Shown here piece by piece: positions 52,322 to 60,770 of a stretch of DNA of 64,000 nucleotides. The DNA is taken from NCBI RefSeq assembly GCF_024612015.1, contig NZ_CP102512.1, positions 6,634,001 through 6,698,000 on the forward strand, given 5' to 3'. The notes beneath the pieces are model-generated. The model did no database searches. It was not told where the DNA came from and saw only the letters and a list, made by a program, of their open reading frames with translations. The translations under genes were made by a program, and so were the position numbers. The stretch's first letter is position 1; each line of letters begins with the position of its first letter. The stretch comes from Streptomyces sp. CA-210063 (GTDB taxonomy: Bacteria; Actinomycetota; Actinomycetes; Streptomycetales; Streptomycetaceae).

Positions 52322-52825
52322 TCACTGGCCGTCGAAGTAGAGCCTGCTCTTCTTGATGAGGTGCGACGCGTAGCCGCTGCCGATGAAACCCCTGCGCCGG
52401 AACGTGCCCACATACTGGCGCGCGCTGTCGACCACGACGGGCCGGGCCATGATGGCCCACTCGTTGCGCGCCTGTGCCTCCGCCCACTGCACGGCGGCCG
52501 GGTCCACCCGGTCGCTGACCAGCACCGGGAACACGCCGATCCCGGTCTGCAGACCGGCCGGCAGCCCGCCTTTGGTGCGCTTGGCGTACTCCATCGCCTG
52601 GAAGGTGAAGGTGCCGATGGTCGGCATGGTGATCTCCGGGACGGCGGCCGCCACCGTGAACAGATGGAGCTTCGTCCCCATCCAGCGGAGCCGGAAGTCG
52701 GAGCGCCGCCCCACGAGCACGGGCACCCCACCCCAGTCCTCCCACCAGGTCTGGCATTCGTCGGCGGCGAGACGGGCGGCTACGGAGGCGAGGTAGGTCT
52801 GAGAGGGGGACTGCTGTGGATGCAT
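52322..52825 (-). CDS. Hypothetical soluble protein
   Basis: A 167-residue protein with TWWEDWGGVPVLVGRRSDFRLRWMGTKLHLFTV and later PAGLQTGIGVFPVLVSDRVDPAAVQWAEAQARNEWAIMARPV. Even hydrophobic-strand spacing suggests an alpha/beta fold. No family recognised, but the codon use and length favour a real gene. ATG 52825; ATG 52840 is an alternative. Confidence 0.72.
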   Translation of the reverse strand: MHPQQSPSQTYLASVAARLAADECQTWWEDWGGVPVLVGRRSDFRLRWMGTKLHLFTVAAAVPEITMPTIGTFTFQAMEYAKRTKGGLPAGLQTGIGVFPVLVSDRVDPAAVQWAEAQARNEWAIMARPVVVDSARQYVGTFRRRGFIGSGYASHLIKKSRLYFDGQ

Positions 52826-52862
52826 GGCCGGATCATGCACCCACCCGAGCGTGGCTGGGAAG

Positions 52863-53324
52863 TCATGCCCCCGTGGTCGAACCGGGCCGGACGATCATCA
52901 GGATCGTGACCGTCGCCCACAGCAGGTTGAACACGCCGGTGAACATGGCCAGTTGGGCGGTGACTTTCGGGCCGACAGCGGAACCCCCGATCCCCTCCAG
53001 GATCTCCTCCTGCCGGGGCAGCACGAGGGCCAGCAGGACCATGGCCGCGAGGGCGGTCAGCACCATCGACACGATCAGCCAGGCGTCCTTCAGCACCCCC
53101 ATGCTCATCGCCGTGGCGAACCCGAGCACGGGCACGGCGATGCCCACACCGCCGTACACGCGGCAGATCCGGTGCAGCAGTCGCAGCGCCGACACCGCCC
53201 GCTCGCTCCCGGGTTCGGCCAGCGCCTTGCACGCGCTCGGCGGGAACATGCTGGCCGCGACGGTGATGGGCCCGACGGCGATGATCGCGGCGAGGACATG
53301 GAGGGAGAGCAGGAACTTGGTCAC
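52863..53324 (-). CDS. DUF2269-like membrane protein
   Basis: A 153-residue protein with four helices; first FLLSLHVLAAIIAVGPITVAASMFPPSA with its conserved His and Gly/Pro, then LLHRICRVYGGVGIAVPVLGFATA, DAWLIVSMVLTALAAMVLLALVL, and LAMFTGVFNLLWATVTILMIV. Pattern resembles the DUF2269 integral membrane family. Function unknown. ATG 53324. Confidence 0.75.
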   Translation of the reverse strand: MTKFLLSLHVLAAIIAVGPITVAASMFPPSACKALAEPGSERAVSALRLLHRICRVYGGVGIAVPVLGFATAMSMGVLKDAWLIVSMVLTALAAMVLLALVLPRQEEILEGIGGSAVGPKVTAQLAMFTGVFNLLWATVTILMIVRPGSTTGA

Positions 53325-53478
53325 GCTGGGACGGTAGGACGCGGAACGATCTCGTAGAAGTGGCGGGATTGCCAGGACCCAACGGATTCTCGCCAGCGCC
53401 GCGACAGCAGAGCAGCGGGAGAGCAGGGGGAGTCCGGCCCTGCTTGGCGGGAACCCGGTGCGGGCCTACGCTCCCGCC

Positions 53479-54429
53479 ATGCACACCGTGGCCGTACTGG
53501 CGCTGGACCAGGTCATCCCGTTCGATCTCTCCGCCCCCATCGACACCTTCGGCTGGGCGCGGCTGCCGGACGGGCGGGAGGCGTACCGGGTGCGGGTCTG
53601 CTCGCCGGCGGGGGACGGGGAGGTCAAGGCGGGGCCGTTCAGCGTGCGGGCGCCGTACGGGCTCGACGCGCTGGCCGAGGCCGACACGATCATCCTGCCG
53701 GGGACCGAGGACCCGACGGTGCCGCTGCCGCCGGGCGTCACGGAGGCACTGCACGCGGCGGCGGCGAGCGGGACGCGGATCGCCTCGATCTGCGTCGGCG
53801 CGTTCATCTTCGCGGCGACGGGCCTGCTGGACGGGCTGCGCGCCACGACCCACTGGTTCGCGGCCCCCGACCTGGCGGCCCGCCACCCGGAGGTGACCGT
53901 CGACCCGAACGTCCTCTACGTCGACAACGGCCAGTTCCTGACCTCGGCGGGCGCGGCCGCGGCCATGGACATGTGCCTGCACATGATCCGCAAGGACCAC
54001 GGCTCGGCGGTCGCCGCGTTCACCGCCCGCATGTGCGTCATGCCCCTGGAACGCGAGGGCGGCCAGGCCCAGTTCATCGTCCAGGACCAGCCCCCGGCCC
54101 CCGCCGGCGCCACCATGGAACCCCTCCTGCGCTGGATGGAGGAGAACGTGGAGAAGGACCTGACCCTGGACGACATCGCCCTCCACGCCGGCACCAGCAC
54201 CCGCACCCTGAACCGCCGCTTCCGCGAACAGACGGGCACGACACCCTTGCAGTGGCTGCACCGGGCGAGGGTCCGCCGAGCCCAGTACCTCCTGGAGTCC
54301 ACCGACCACACGGTCGAACGCATCGCGACCCAGTCGGGCTTCGGCTCCCCGACGGCGTTCCGGGACCGCTTCAGGAGGGTGGTGGGCACGAGCCCGTACG
54401 CGTACCGGCGGGCTTTCAGGGGGGAGTAA
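53479..54429 (+). CDS. GlxA-family regulator (DJ-1/PfpI plus AraC HTH), first
   Basis: A 316-residue regulator. Residues 1-170 are a class I glutamine amidotransferase-like DJ-1/PfpI domain (TIILPGTEDPTVPLP; SICVGAFIFAATGLLDGLRATTHW, with the Cys at the nucleophile elbow), the rest an AraC double helix-turn-helix (DLTLDDIALHAGTSTRTLNRRFREQTG; ERIATQSGFGSPTAFRDRFRRVVG). Such proteins sense small metabolites; ligand unknown. ATG 53479. A second GlxA regulator lies at 55894, with an MFS transporter between. Confidence 0.93.
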   Translation: MHTVAVLALDQVIPFDLSAPIDTFGWARLPDGREAYRVRVCSPAGDGEVKAGPFSVRAPYGLDALAEADTIILPGTEDPTVPLPPGVTEALHAAAASGTRIASICVGAFIFAATGLLDGLRATTHWFAAPDLAARHPEVTVDPNVLYVDNGQFLTSAGAAAAMDMCLHMIRKDHGSAVAAFTARMCVMPLEREGGQAQFIVQDQPPAPAGATMEPLLRWMEENVEKDLTLDDIALHAGTSTRTLNRRFREQTGTTPLQWLHRARVRRAQYLLESTDHTVERIATQSGFGSPTAFRDRFRRVVGTSPYAYRRAFRGE

Positions 54430-54441
54430 ATGCAGGCAAGT

Positions 54442-54497
54442 CAGGGGCGCGGGGCTGTGACATTGTGCGGCTCCGCCGCGTGGGCGCGAGCAACCAC
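54442..54497 (+). repeat. Dispersed Streptomyces intergenic repeat, copy 3
   Basis: CAGGGGCGCGGGGCTGTGAC then TTGTGCGGCTCCGCCGCGTG and GGCGCGAGCAACCAC, matching the elements at 34287 and 46989. Located between two convergent genes. Confidence 0.8.
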
Positions 54498-54512
54498 ATA
54501 CAACCCGCACGT

Positions 54513-55850
54513 TCAGACGGCAGTACGCACCCGAGGGCCTCGCACCACCATCGCCAGCAGAGACGCGACAAGGCACGTCGCACTGAGGCTCGTCCAGACG
54601 ACGTCGTACGCGCCGAAGAGATCGCGCGCGGTCGCACCCAGGAACGCCGATGCCCCCGCACCGAGTTGGTGGGCGGAGTTGACCCAGCCGAAGACGATGG
54701 GACCGTCCTCGCCGTAGACGCGGTCGCTGAGGGCGATGACCGGCGGGACGGTGGCGACGTCGACCAGGCCGTAGATCACGACGAAGGCGACCATGATCGG
54801 GGTGACGGTGGACGAGAACACCATCGGCAGCGCCAGCAGGGTGAGCGCGCGGACCGCGAAGTACGCGGTCAGCAGCCGGCTCGGGTCGAAGCGGTCGGTG
54901 AGCCAGCCGGAGAAGACCGCGCCCAGCGCCGAGAACACGCCGATCAGCGAGAGCAGCGACGCGGCGGCGGTGGCGCGCATGCCGTGATCGTGGGCGGCGG
55001 GCGCCCAGTTGCTCCACATGATCCCGTTGGTGGAGGCGCCGCAGATGACGAACATCCCGGCCAGCACCCAGAACGGCCCGGTGCGCGCGGCGTCGAGGAG
55101 CACCTTCAGGGCGCGCTGCGCGGCCCCGGACGCCGGCGGCGGCTTCGGCACGAACTCCGTCGCCCCGTACGGCTTGGCGCCCACGTCCGCCGGGTGGTCG
55201 CGCAGCAGCAGGAGTACGAGGGCGGCCACCGCGAGCGCCACGAACGCCAGCGTCACCACCGGCGGACGCCAGCCGTGCCGGTCGACGCCCCACGCGAGCA
55301 GCGGCAGGAAGAGCAGCTGGCCCAGATGGCTGGAGGAGCTGAGCACCCCGGTGACCAGACCGCGTCGCCGCTCGAACCAGCTGCCGGTGATGCTCGCCGC
55401 GAACGTCATGGTGAGGCAGCCGCTGCCGAGCCCGATCAACACGCCCCAGTACGCGGTCAGTTGCCAGGGCTCCGCCATCACGCTGGTGAGCAGCGCGCCC
55501 CCGGTGACGAGCAGCAGCGCGCCCACGACCACGCGCCGGATGCCCACGCGGTCCATCAGCGCGGCGGCGAAGGGGGCGGTGAGACCGAACAGCACCATGT
55601 TCACCGAGGCGGCGAGGGCGATCTGGCCCCGGTCCCAGCCGTAGCTCTCGTGCAGCGGCGTCACCAGCAGACCGGGGACGGTGGTGAAGGCCCCGGCGGT
55701 GACGATGGCCGCGCAGGCGGCGACGGCGACGGCCCAGGCGCGGTGGAGCGGATGACGGGGTTCTGGCGTGGGTTCTGGCGTGGGTTCCGGTGTGGGTTCC
55801 GGTGTGGGGGGAGTGCTGCTGGTCGGTGAAGGTCGGGTCAACTCAGCCAT
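54513..55850 (-). CDS. MFS transporter
   Basis: A 445-residue 12-helix transporter of the monocarboxylate/oxalate-formate-like branch (VPGLLVTPLHESYGWDRGQIALAASVNMVLFGLTAPFAAALMDRVG; GWVNSAHQLGAGASAFLGA). Residues 11-27 are a PEPTPEPTPEP run made by 12-bp repeats (55758-55806). It is divergent from the GlxA regulator at 55894 across 43 bases, so that regulator probably controls it. ATG 55850. Confidence 0.9.
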   Translation of the reverse strand: MAELTRPSPTSSTPPTPEPTPEPTPEPTPEPRHPLHRAWAVAVAACAAIVTAGAFTTVPGLLVTPLHESYGWDRGQIALAASVNMVLFGLTAPFAAALMDRVGIRRVVVGALLLVTGGALLTSVMAEPWQLTAYWGVLIGLGSGCLTMTFAASITGSWFERRRGLVTGVLSSSSHLGQLLFLPLLAWGVDRHGWRPPVVTLAFVALAVAALVLLLLRDHPADVGAKPYGATEFVPKPPPASGAAQRALKVLLDAARTGPFWVLAGMFVICGASTNGIMWSNWAPAAHDHGMRATAAASLLSLIGVFSALGAVFSGWLTDRFDPSRLLTAYFAVRALTLLALPMVFSSTVTPIMVAFVVIYGLVDVATVPPVIALSDRVYGEDGPIVFGWVNSAHQLGAGASAFLGATARDLFGAYDVVWTSLSATCLVASLLAMVVRGPRVRTAV

Positions 55851-55893
55851 GTCTCCAGCCTGATGACCGAGTCCTGCCCTCACGAGTGGCCAG

Positions 55894-56910
55894 ATGGACC
55901 ATGTGCGCAACAATATGGCCATGCCTGTCTTCGCCCACCCCGGCCGCCATCGTGTCGCCGTACTCGCCCGCCAGTTGCTCCTGCCCATCGAGCTGGGAAT
56001 CGTGCACCAGCTGTTCGGGCAGGCCAGAGAGGGTGCGACGGCGGCGGGGGAGCCGTTGTACGAGGTCGTCACCTGTGGGCTGCGGGCCGGTGTCACGCGC
56101 ACGGACGGCGACTTCACGGTCAACGTCCCGTACGGCCCGGAGGCCCTGGCCGAGGCGGACACCGTCATCGTCCTGTCGTCCCACGAGGACTACGTCCAGG
56201 ACACCCCCGACCTCACCACCCCCCTGGCGGACGCCCTCGCCCGCATCCGCCCCGGCACCCGGATGGCCTCCATCTGCACCGGCGCCTTCGTCCTCGCCTC
56301 CGCCGGACTGCTCGACGGGCACACGGCCACCACCCACTGGCGGTACACCGACCAGTTCGCCCGGCTGTTCCCCCGGGTCGAGCTGGACCCGGACGTGCTC
56401 TACACCGACGGTGGAGACGTCCTGACCTCGGCCGGCTGCGCCTCCGGCATCGACCTGTGCCTGCACATGATCCGCCGCGACCACGGCACGGCCGTCGCGG
56501 GCGACGTGGCCCGCCGTACCGTCGTGCCCCCGCACCGCGAGGGCGGCCAGGTCCAGTACGTACGCCGCCCCGTGCCGGCCCTCTCGGCGCCCGCCACCTC
56601 CGCCGCCCGCGAATGGGCGCTGCGGCACCTCCACGAGCCCGTCACCCTGGGGCAGCTGGCGGCCAGGGAGGCGATGAGCGTGCGCAACTTCAACCGGCGG
56701 TTCCGCGACGAGGTCGGGACGACCCCGATGAACTGGCTCACCCAGCAACGAGTCGAGCGGGCAAGGGAGTTGCTGGAGGAGTCGGACCTCCCCGTCGACC
56801 AGATCGCCGCGCGCACGGGCCTCGGTACGGCGGCCAACCTGCGCCGGCATTTCCAGGCGGCGCTGGGGACGTCGCCGAGCGCGTACCGCACGACGTTCCG
56901 CGCCCTGTGA
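55894..56910 (+). CDS. GlxA-family regulator (DJ-1/PfpI plus AraC HTH), second
   Basis: A 338-residue paralogue of the gene at 53479: TVIVLSSHEDYVQDTP, ASICTGAFVLASAGLLDGHTATTHW with the elbow Cys, and the AraC pair VTLGQLAAREAMSVRNFNRRFRDEVG / DQIAARTGLGTAANLRRHFQAALG. Close divergent position to the MFS gene suggests local regulation. Start ATG 55894; ATG 55915 or 55921 are possible since the ribosome site is unclear. Confidence 0.91.
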   Translation: MDHVRNNMAMPVFAHPGRHRVAVLARQLLLPIELGIVHQLFGQAREGATAAGEPLYEVVTCGLRAGVTRTDGDFTVNVPYGPEALAEADTVIVLSSHEDYVQDTPDLTTPLADALARIRPGTRMASICTGAFVLASAGLLDGHTATTHWRYTDQFARLFPRVELDPDVLYTDGGDVLTSAGCASGIDLCLHMIRRDHGTAVAGDVARRTVVPPHREGGQVQYVRRPVPALSAPATSAAREWALRHLHEPVTLGQLAAREAMSVRNFNRRFRDEVGTTPMNWLTQQRVERARELLEESDLPVDQIAARTGLGTAANLRRHFQAALGTSPSAYRTTFRAL

Positions 56911-56969
56911 CGCCGAGCGGGGCGGCCCCTTCGAGGAGCCGCCCCACTGGTCGTACGGGTCGCCGTCGG

Positions 56970-57869
56970 TCACATCCCTCGCGGGAACTCCCGGTTGCCC
57001 AGGTGCTGCGGGCGGGGCGCGGCGGCCGCGTACGGCTCCTCCAGGGCGTTCTCCACGCTGTTGTAGACGATGAAGATGTTGGACCGCGCGAACGGGGTGA
57101 TGTTGCCGTTCGAACCGTGCATCAGGTTCGAGTCGAACATCACCGCGGACCCGGCCGGGCCGGCGATCTGCTTGATCCCGTGCTCCCGCGCCATCCGCGT
57201 CAGGTGCTCCGGGCCGGGGGAGCCCACGGTGATGCGGTGCACCCGCAGCGACTCCTTGTGGAAGTCCGGGGGTGTCTCGCCGACCGAGGGGACGAACGTC
57301 CTGTGCGTCCCCGGCATGACCATGAGCGGGCCGTTGAACTCGTAGTTCTCGCTCAGCGCGATGGACACGCTGAACGCGCGCGGCTTGGGCATGCCGTCCT
57401 CGGCGTGCCAGGTCTCGAAGTCCGAGTGCCAGTCGAACTGGGCGCCGCCGAAGCCGGGCTTGTAGTTGACCCGGCTCTGGTGGATGTACACCTCCGAGCC
57501 CAGCACCTGCCGGGCCACGTCCGTCAGCCGCGGCGAGGCGAGCAGGTCGGCGAAGACCTCGCTGACCTTCTCGACCTCGAAGACCGAACGGAGGCGGTCG
57601 GAGTCCGGTTCCAGCACCACACGGCCGCCCGCGAGCACCGCCGGGTCCTCGCTCAGCCGCTGGAGTTCCGCACGGTAGAGCTGGACCTCCTGCTCGCTCA
57701 GCAGGTTGTCGAAGACGTGGTAGCCGTCGGCATCGTAGCGCTCCAGTTCCCGCCGGCTCAGCGGCCCCGCCTGGGTGCCCCACACGGTCGGGTCGAGGCG
57801 CGGCTGGGCGATGGCCTCGCCGGTGACGCGGGTCGGGTAGCGGTCGATGCGGGTGGGGGCGGTGGTCAT
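56970..57869 (-). CDS. ectD: Ectoine 5-hydroxylase
   Basis: A 299-residue Fe(II)/2-oxoglutarate dioxygenase. The EctD signature FDWHSDFETWHAEDGMP supplies the first His and Asp iron ligands, DSNLMHGSN the second His; Arg of SRVNYKPGFGG binds the oxoglutarate. Normal product 5-hydroxyectoine. ATG 57869 overlaps the ectA stop (ATGA). It is the last gene of the operon and no terminator hairpin is evident before the convergent regulator (stop 56910). Full family length. Confidence 0.95.
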   Translation of the reverse strand: MTTAPTRIDRYPTRVTGEAIAQPRLDPTVWGTQAGPLSRRELERYDADGYHVFDNLLSEQEVQLYRAELQRLSEDPAVLAGGRVVLEPDSDRLRSVFEVEKVSEVFADLLASPRLTDVARQVLGSEVYIHQSRVNYKPGFGGAQFDWHSDFETWHAEDGMPKPRAFSVSIALSENYEFNGPLMVMPGTHRTFVPSVGETPPDFHKESLRVHRITVGSPGPEHLTRMAREHGIKQIAGPAGSAVMFDSNLMHGSNGNITPFARSNIFIVYNSVENALEEPYAAAAPRPQHLGNREFPRGM

Positions 57870-58489
57870 GCCTGCTCCTTCTCCTGGTGGGTGGTGATGC
57901 CGGTGGTGGTGCTGGTGAGGGGGCCGGTGGTGGTGCTGGTGCTGGTGGTGGTGCCGGTGAGGGGGCCGATGCGGTGCAGGACCTCGTCGTGGTGGCCGTC
58001 GCCGAGCCACGCGGCCGGGAACAGCACGCGTTCGGCGACCTCGGCCGACCGCTTGCGGGCGTACTGCTTGAGGACCATGTGGATGGCCTTGTTGTCGGCG
58101 GACACGGTGGCCTCGACATACCGGGCGCCGCGCTCGCGCTGCCGCTCGGCTGCGGCCTCGAAGAGCCGTACGCCGAGGAACGGGATGCCGTGCCGGGGGC
58201 TGACGGCCGTCTGCCAGACGAAGTACGTCTCGGGCTCGTCGGGACGCCGGTAGCCGGTGAGGAAGCCGACGATCTCGCCGTTCACGGTGGCGAGCAGGGA
58301 GCAGTCGGCGAAGTCCCGGAACCACAGGACGTAGGAGTAGGGGCTGTTGGTGTCCAGGCCCGGGGTGTTCTTCACCAACTCCCAGACGGCGAAGCCGTCT
58401 TCGGGGCGCGGGGTGCGGAAGACGGCCCTCCGGGCCGGTTCGGCGGCCGTGTCCTCGGCGGTGGACGGCGCGGCGATCGACGTGGTCAC
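57866..58489 (-). CDS. ectA: Diaminobutyrate N-acetyltransferase
   Basis: A 207-residue GNAT enzyme acetylating the 4-amino group of diaminobutyrate. [45 protein letters not shown] is the EctA start; [23 protein letters not shown] is the acetyl-CoA loop region. The last 25 residues are a Thr/Ser repeat ([10 protein letters not shown]) encoded by GGT-type microsatellite. It lies third after ectB and ectC, not first as in the standard ectABC operon. ATG 58489 overlaps the ectC stop. Confidence 0.93.
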   Translation of the reverse strand: MTTSIAAPSTAEDTAAEPARRAVFRTPRPEDGFAVWELVKNTPGLDTNSPYSYVLWFRDFADCSLLATVNGEIVGFLTGYRRPDEPETYFVWQTAVSPRHGIPFLGVRLFEAAAERQRERGARYVEATVSADNKAIHMVLKQYARKRSAEVAERVLFPAAWLGDGHHDEVLHRIGPLTGTTTSTSTTTGPLTSTTTGITTHQEKEQA

Positions 58490-58932
58490 GGGCGGCCCGC
58501 CCCCTCACCGGTCAGTTCTCCCGTCAGTTCCCCGGTCAGTTCTCCGGTCAGCAGGGGGTACGCGCCCGACTCGTCGTGGTCCTCGGCGCCGGTGACCGGC
58601 GGGTTGAAGACGCAGACGTAACGGGAGTCCGTCCTGGGGCGGAGCGTGTGCCGCTCATGGCCGTCGAGGAGGTACATCGTCCCCGGTGTGATCCAGTGCT
58701 TCTCGCCGGTCTCCTCGTTGGTGAGCTCGGACTCGCCCGCCACGCACAGCACGGCCTCGATGTGGTTCGCGTACCACATGGTCGTCTCGGTGCCGGCGTA
58801 GACGGTGGTCTCGTGCAGGGAGAAGCCGACCCGCTCCTGGGCGAGCACGATGCGCTTGCTCTCCCACGTTCCCGATTTCGCCTTCACATGACGGTCGGTG
58901 TTCTCGATGTCCTTGAACGATCGGACGATCAC
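58486..58932 (-). CDS. ectC: Ectoine synthase
   Basis: A 148-residue cupin that cyclises N4-acetyl-diaminobutyrate. [15 protein letters not shown] and [15 protein letters not shown] carry the metal ligands Glu, Tyr and His of the family. [18 protein letters not shown] is the normal start. The C-terminus is extended by [14 protein letters not shown] from a 12-bp repeat (58505-58556). Coupled to ectA by a 4-base overlap and separated from ectB by an 83-base gap of 20-bp repeats. Confidence 0.95.
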   Translation of the reverse strand: MIVRSFKDIENTDRHVKAKSGTWESKRIVLAQERVGFSLHETTVYAGTETTMWYANHIEAVLCVAGESELTNEETGEKHWITPGTMYLLDGHERHTLRPRTDSRYVCVFNPPVTGAEDHDESGAYPLLTGELTGELTGELTGEGAGRP

Positions 58933-58950
58933 GGTGAGTTCAGCCCTTTC

Positions 58951-59020
58951 TGTGGACAGACGTCTCGTGCTGTGGACAGACGTCTCGTGCTGTGGTCAGG
59001 CGTCTCGTGCAGTGGTCAGG
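58951..59020 (-). repeat. 20-bp tandem repeat in the ectB-ectC gap
   Basis: Units TGTGGACAGACGTCTCGTGC at 58951-58970 and 58971-58990 are identical, 58991-59010 has two changes, and a fourth is partial. They end inside the ectB stop region. Confidence 0.95.
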
Positions 59021-60371
59021 CGGTTTCGCGGACGGCTCGGGCCAGGACGCGCAGCCCCTCGTCCAGTTCGTCGGGGGTGATGGTCAGCGCCGGCAGCAGC
59101 TTGACGACCTCGTCCTCGGGGCCCGAGGTCTCCAGGAGCAGGCCGAGCTGGAAGGCGCGGCGGCACACGGCCGAGGCCCGCGCCCGGTCGGTGAACTCGA
59201 CGCCCCAGACCAGGCCGCGCCCCCGGTGGACGGCGTCCCGGTGCTCGTCGACGAGCGCGAGCAGCGCCTGTTCGACCTGCTGGCCGCGGGCGAGGGTCTG
59301 CTTCTCCGTCTGGTCGTCGGCCCAGTACGTGTCGAGCGCGGCGGCCGACGTGACGAACGCCGGGTTGTTGCCGCGGAAGGTGCCGTTGTGCTCGCCCGGC
59401 TCCCAGACGTCCAGCTCCGGCTTGAACAGCGTCAGGGACATCGGCAGCCCGTACCCGCTGATCGACTTCGACACCGTCACGATGTCCGGGACGATGCCCG
59501 CCTCCTCGAAGGAGAAGAACGCGCCCGTGCGCCCGCAGCCCATCTGGATGTCGTCGACGATGAGCAGCATGTCCCGCCGCTCGCACAGCGCGGCCAGCGC
59601 CCGCAGCCACTCCGGCCGGGCGACGTTGACACCGCCCTCGCCCTGCACGGTCTCCACGATCACCGCGGCGGGCGTGTCCAGACCGGAGCCCCGGTCCGCC
59701 AGCATCCGTTCGAACCAGAGGAATTCGGGGACCTCGTCGAAGCCGCTGCCGACGTGATCGTCGAGGTGGCCGATGGGATCGACGCGGTCGACGCGGTCGA
59801 CGCGGTCGACGCGGTCGATGCGGTCGACGCGGTCGAGGTAACTGTCGTACGGCAGCGGTACGGCGTGCACCAGGGGCACACCGGCGCCGGCCCGTTTGAA
59901 GGCGTTGCCGGTGACGGCGAGCGAGCCGAGGGACATACCGTGGAAGGCGTTCGTGAAGGACACGACCGACTCCCGGCCCTTGACCTTCCGCGCCAGCTTC
60001 AGCGCGGCCTCCACCGCGTTGGTGCCGGTCGGCCCCGGGAACATGACCTTGTACGGCAGATCGCGCGGCCGGAGCACGAGGTTCTGGAAGGTCTCCAGGA
60101 ACGTCCGCTTGGCGGTGGTCGCCATGTCGAGGCCCTGGGTGACGCCGTCCCGCTCCAGATGGTCGAGCAACGCCCGCTTGAGCACCGGGTTGTTGTGCCC
60201 GTAGTTGAGTGAACCGGCGCCCGCGAAGAAGTCCAGGAAGACATGGCCGTCCTCGTCGTACAGCCGGCTGCCCCGGGCCCGGTCGAAGACGGTGGGCCAG
60301 CCCCGGCAGTAGCTCCGTACCTCCGACTCCAGGGTCTGGAAGACGCTCAGGTCGGGCGGGGCGATGGTCAT
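59016..60371 (-). CDS. ectB: Diaminobutyrate-2-oxoglutarate transaminase
   Basis: A 451-residue class III PLP aminotransferase converting aspartate semialdehyde and glutamate to L-2,4-diaminobutyrate. LESEVRSYCRGWPTVFDRARG, FFAGAGSLNYGHNNPVLK, SFTNAFHGMSLGSLAVTGN, LLIVDDIQMGCGRTG, SKSISGYGLPM (PLP Lys) and GTFRGNNPAFV are EctB blocks. A repeat insert (DRVDRIDRVDRVD, encoded at 59779-59838) lengthens the loop where homologues have a short acidic turn, giving about 30 extra residues. ATG 60371 overlaps the carrier protein stop. Confidence 0.94.
   Translation of the reverse strand: MTIAPPDLSVFQTLESEVRSYCRGWPTVFDRARGSRLYDEDGHVFLDFFAGAGSLNYGHNNPVLKRALLDHLERDGVTQGLDMATTAKRTFLETFQNLVLRPRDLPYKVMFPGPTGTNAVEAALKLARKVKGRESVVSFTNAFHGMSLGSLAVTGNAFKRAGAGVPLVHAVPLPYDSYLDRVDRIDRVDRVDRVDRVDPIGHLDDHVGSGFDEVPEFLWFERMLADRGSGLDTPAAVIVETVQGEGGVNVARPEWLRALAALCERRDMLLIVDDIQMGCGRTGAFFSFEEAGIVPDIVTVSKSISGYGLPMSLTLFKPELDVWEPGEHNGTFRGNNPAFVTSAAALDTYWADDQTEKQTLARGQQVEQALLALVDEHRDAVHRGRGLVWGVEFTDRARASAVCRRAFQLGLLLETSGPEDEVVKLLPALTITPDELDEGLRVLARAVRETA
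59779..59838 (-). repeat. 9-bp microsatellite inside ectB
   Basis: Six to seven copies of GACGCGGTC on the plus strand keep frame and encode DRV tripeptides in a surface loop of EctB. Confidence 0.92.
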
Positions 60372-60643
60372 ACGGCGGCCCGCTCGGGATCGGCCGTGGC
60401 CCCTGAGGCGAGGACGAAGTCGGTGAAGGTGTCCACCGAGACGAAGTCGTCCGCGTCCAGCTCCTCCGGGTCGACGACCAGGCCTATGGAGTCCTCCAGC
60501 GCCATCAGCATTTCGAGCATCGTCGTGGAGTCCAGGTGCAGGTCGTCGAAGAGCCGGATGTCGCCGTGGAGACCGGTGACGGGCCGTTCGAGGACGTGGG
60601 TGAGGGCGTTTTCGAGTGCGGTGACGACGTTCTGACGATCCAT
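60368..60643 (-). CDS. Acyl carrier protein in an ectoine operon
   Basis: A 91-residue acyl or peptidyl carrier protein. The phosphopantetheine site is Ser39 in DLHLDSTTMLEMLMALED; helix III region FVSVDTFTDFVL follows. It is coupled to ectB by a 4-base overlap and preceded by the acyl-AMP ligase, which should load it; the AcpS-like domain upstream should activate it. Not part of any known ectoine pathway. ATG 60643 with AAGGA 6 bases upstream preferred to GTG 60646. Confidence 0.93.
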   Translation of the reverse strand: MDRQNVVTALENALTHVLERPVTGLHGDIRLFDDLHLDSTTMLEMLMALEDSIGLVVDPEELDADDFVSVDTFTDFVLASGATADPERAAV

Positions 60644-60659
60644 CACATGTCCTTATGGG

Positions 60660-60770
60660 TGGGGTTGTCGTGCTGGTGGGTTGCTGGGGTGCTGGTTGCT
60701 GGGTTACTGGGCTGGGCCGGGGTGCTGGGTTACTGGGCTGGGCTGGGTTGCTGGGGGCTGGCGGGGGCGA
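60660..60770 (-). repeat. GCTGG-rich repeats between carrier and ligase genes
   Basis: Irregular repeats of GGTTACTGGGCTGGG and GGTTGCTGGGGTGCTG. The only larger gap in this part of the operon; no gene. Confidence 0.7.
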
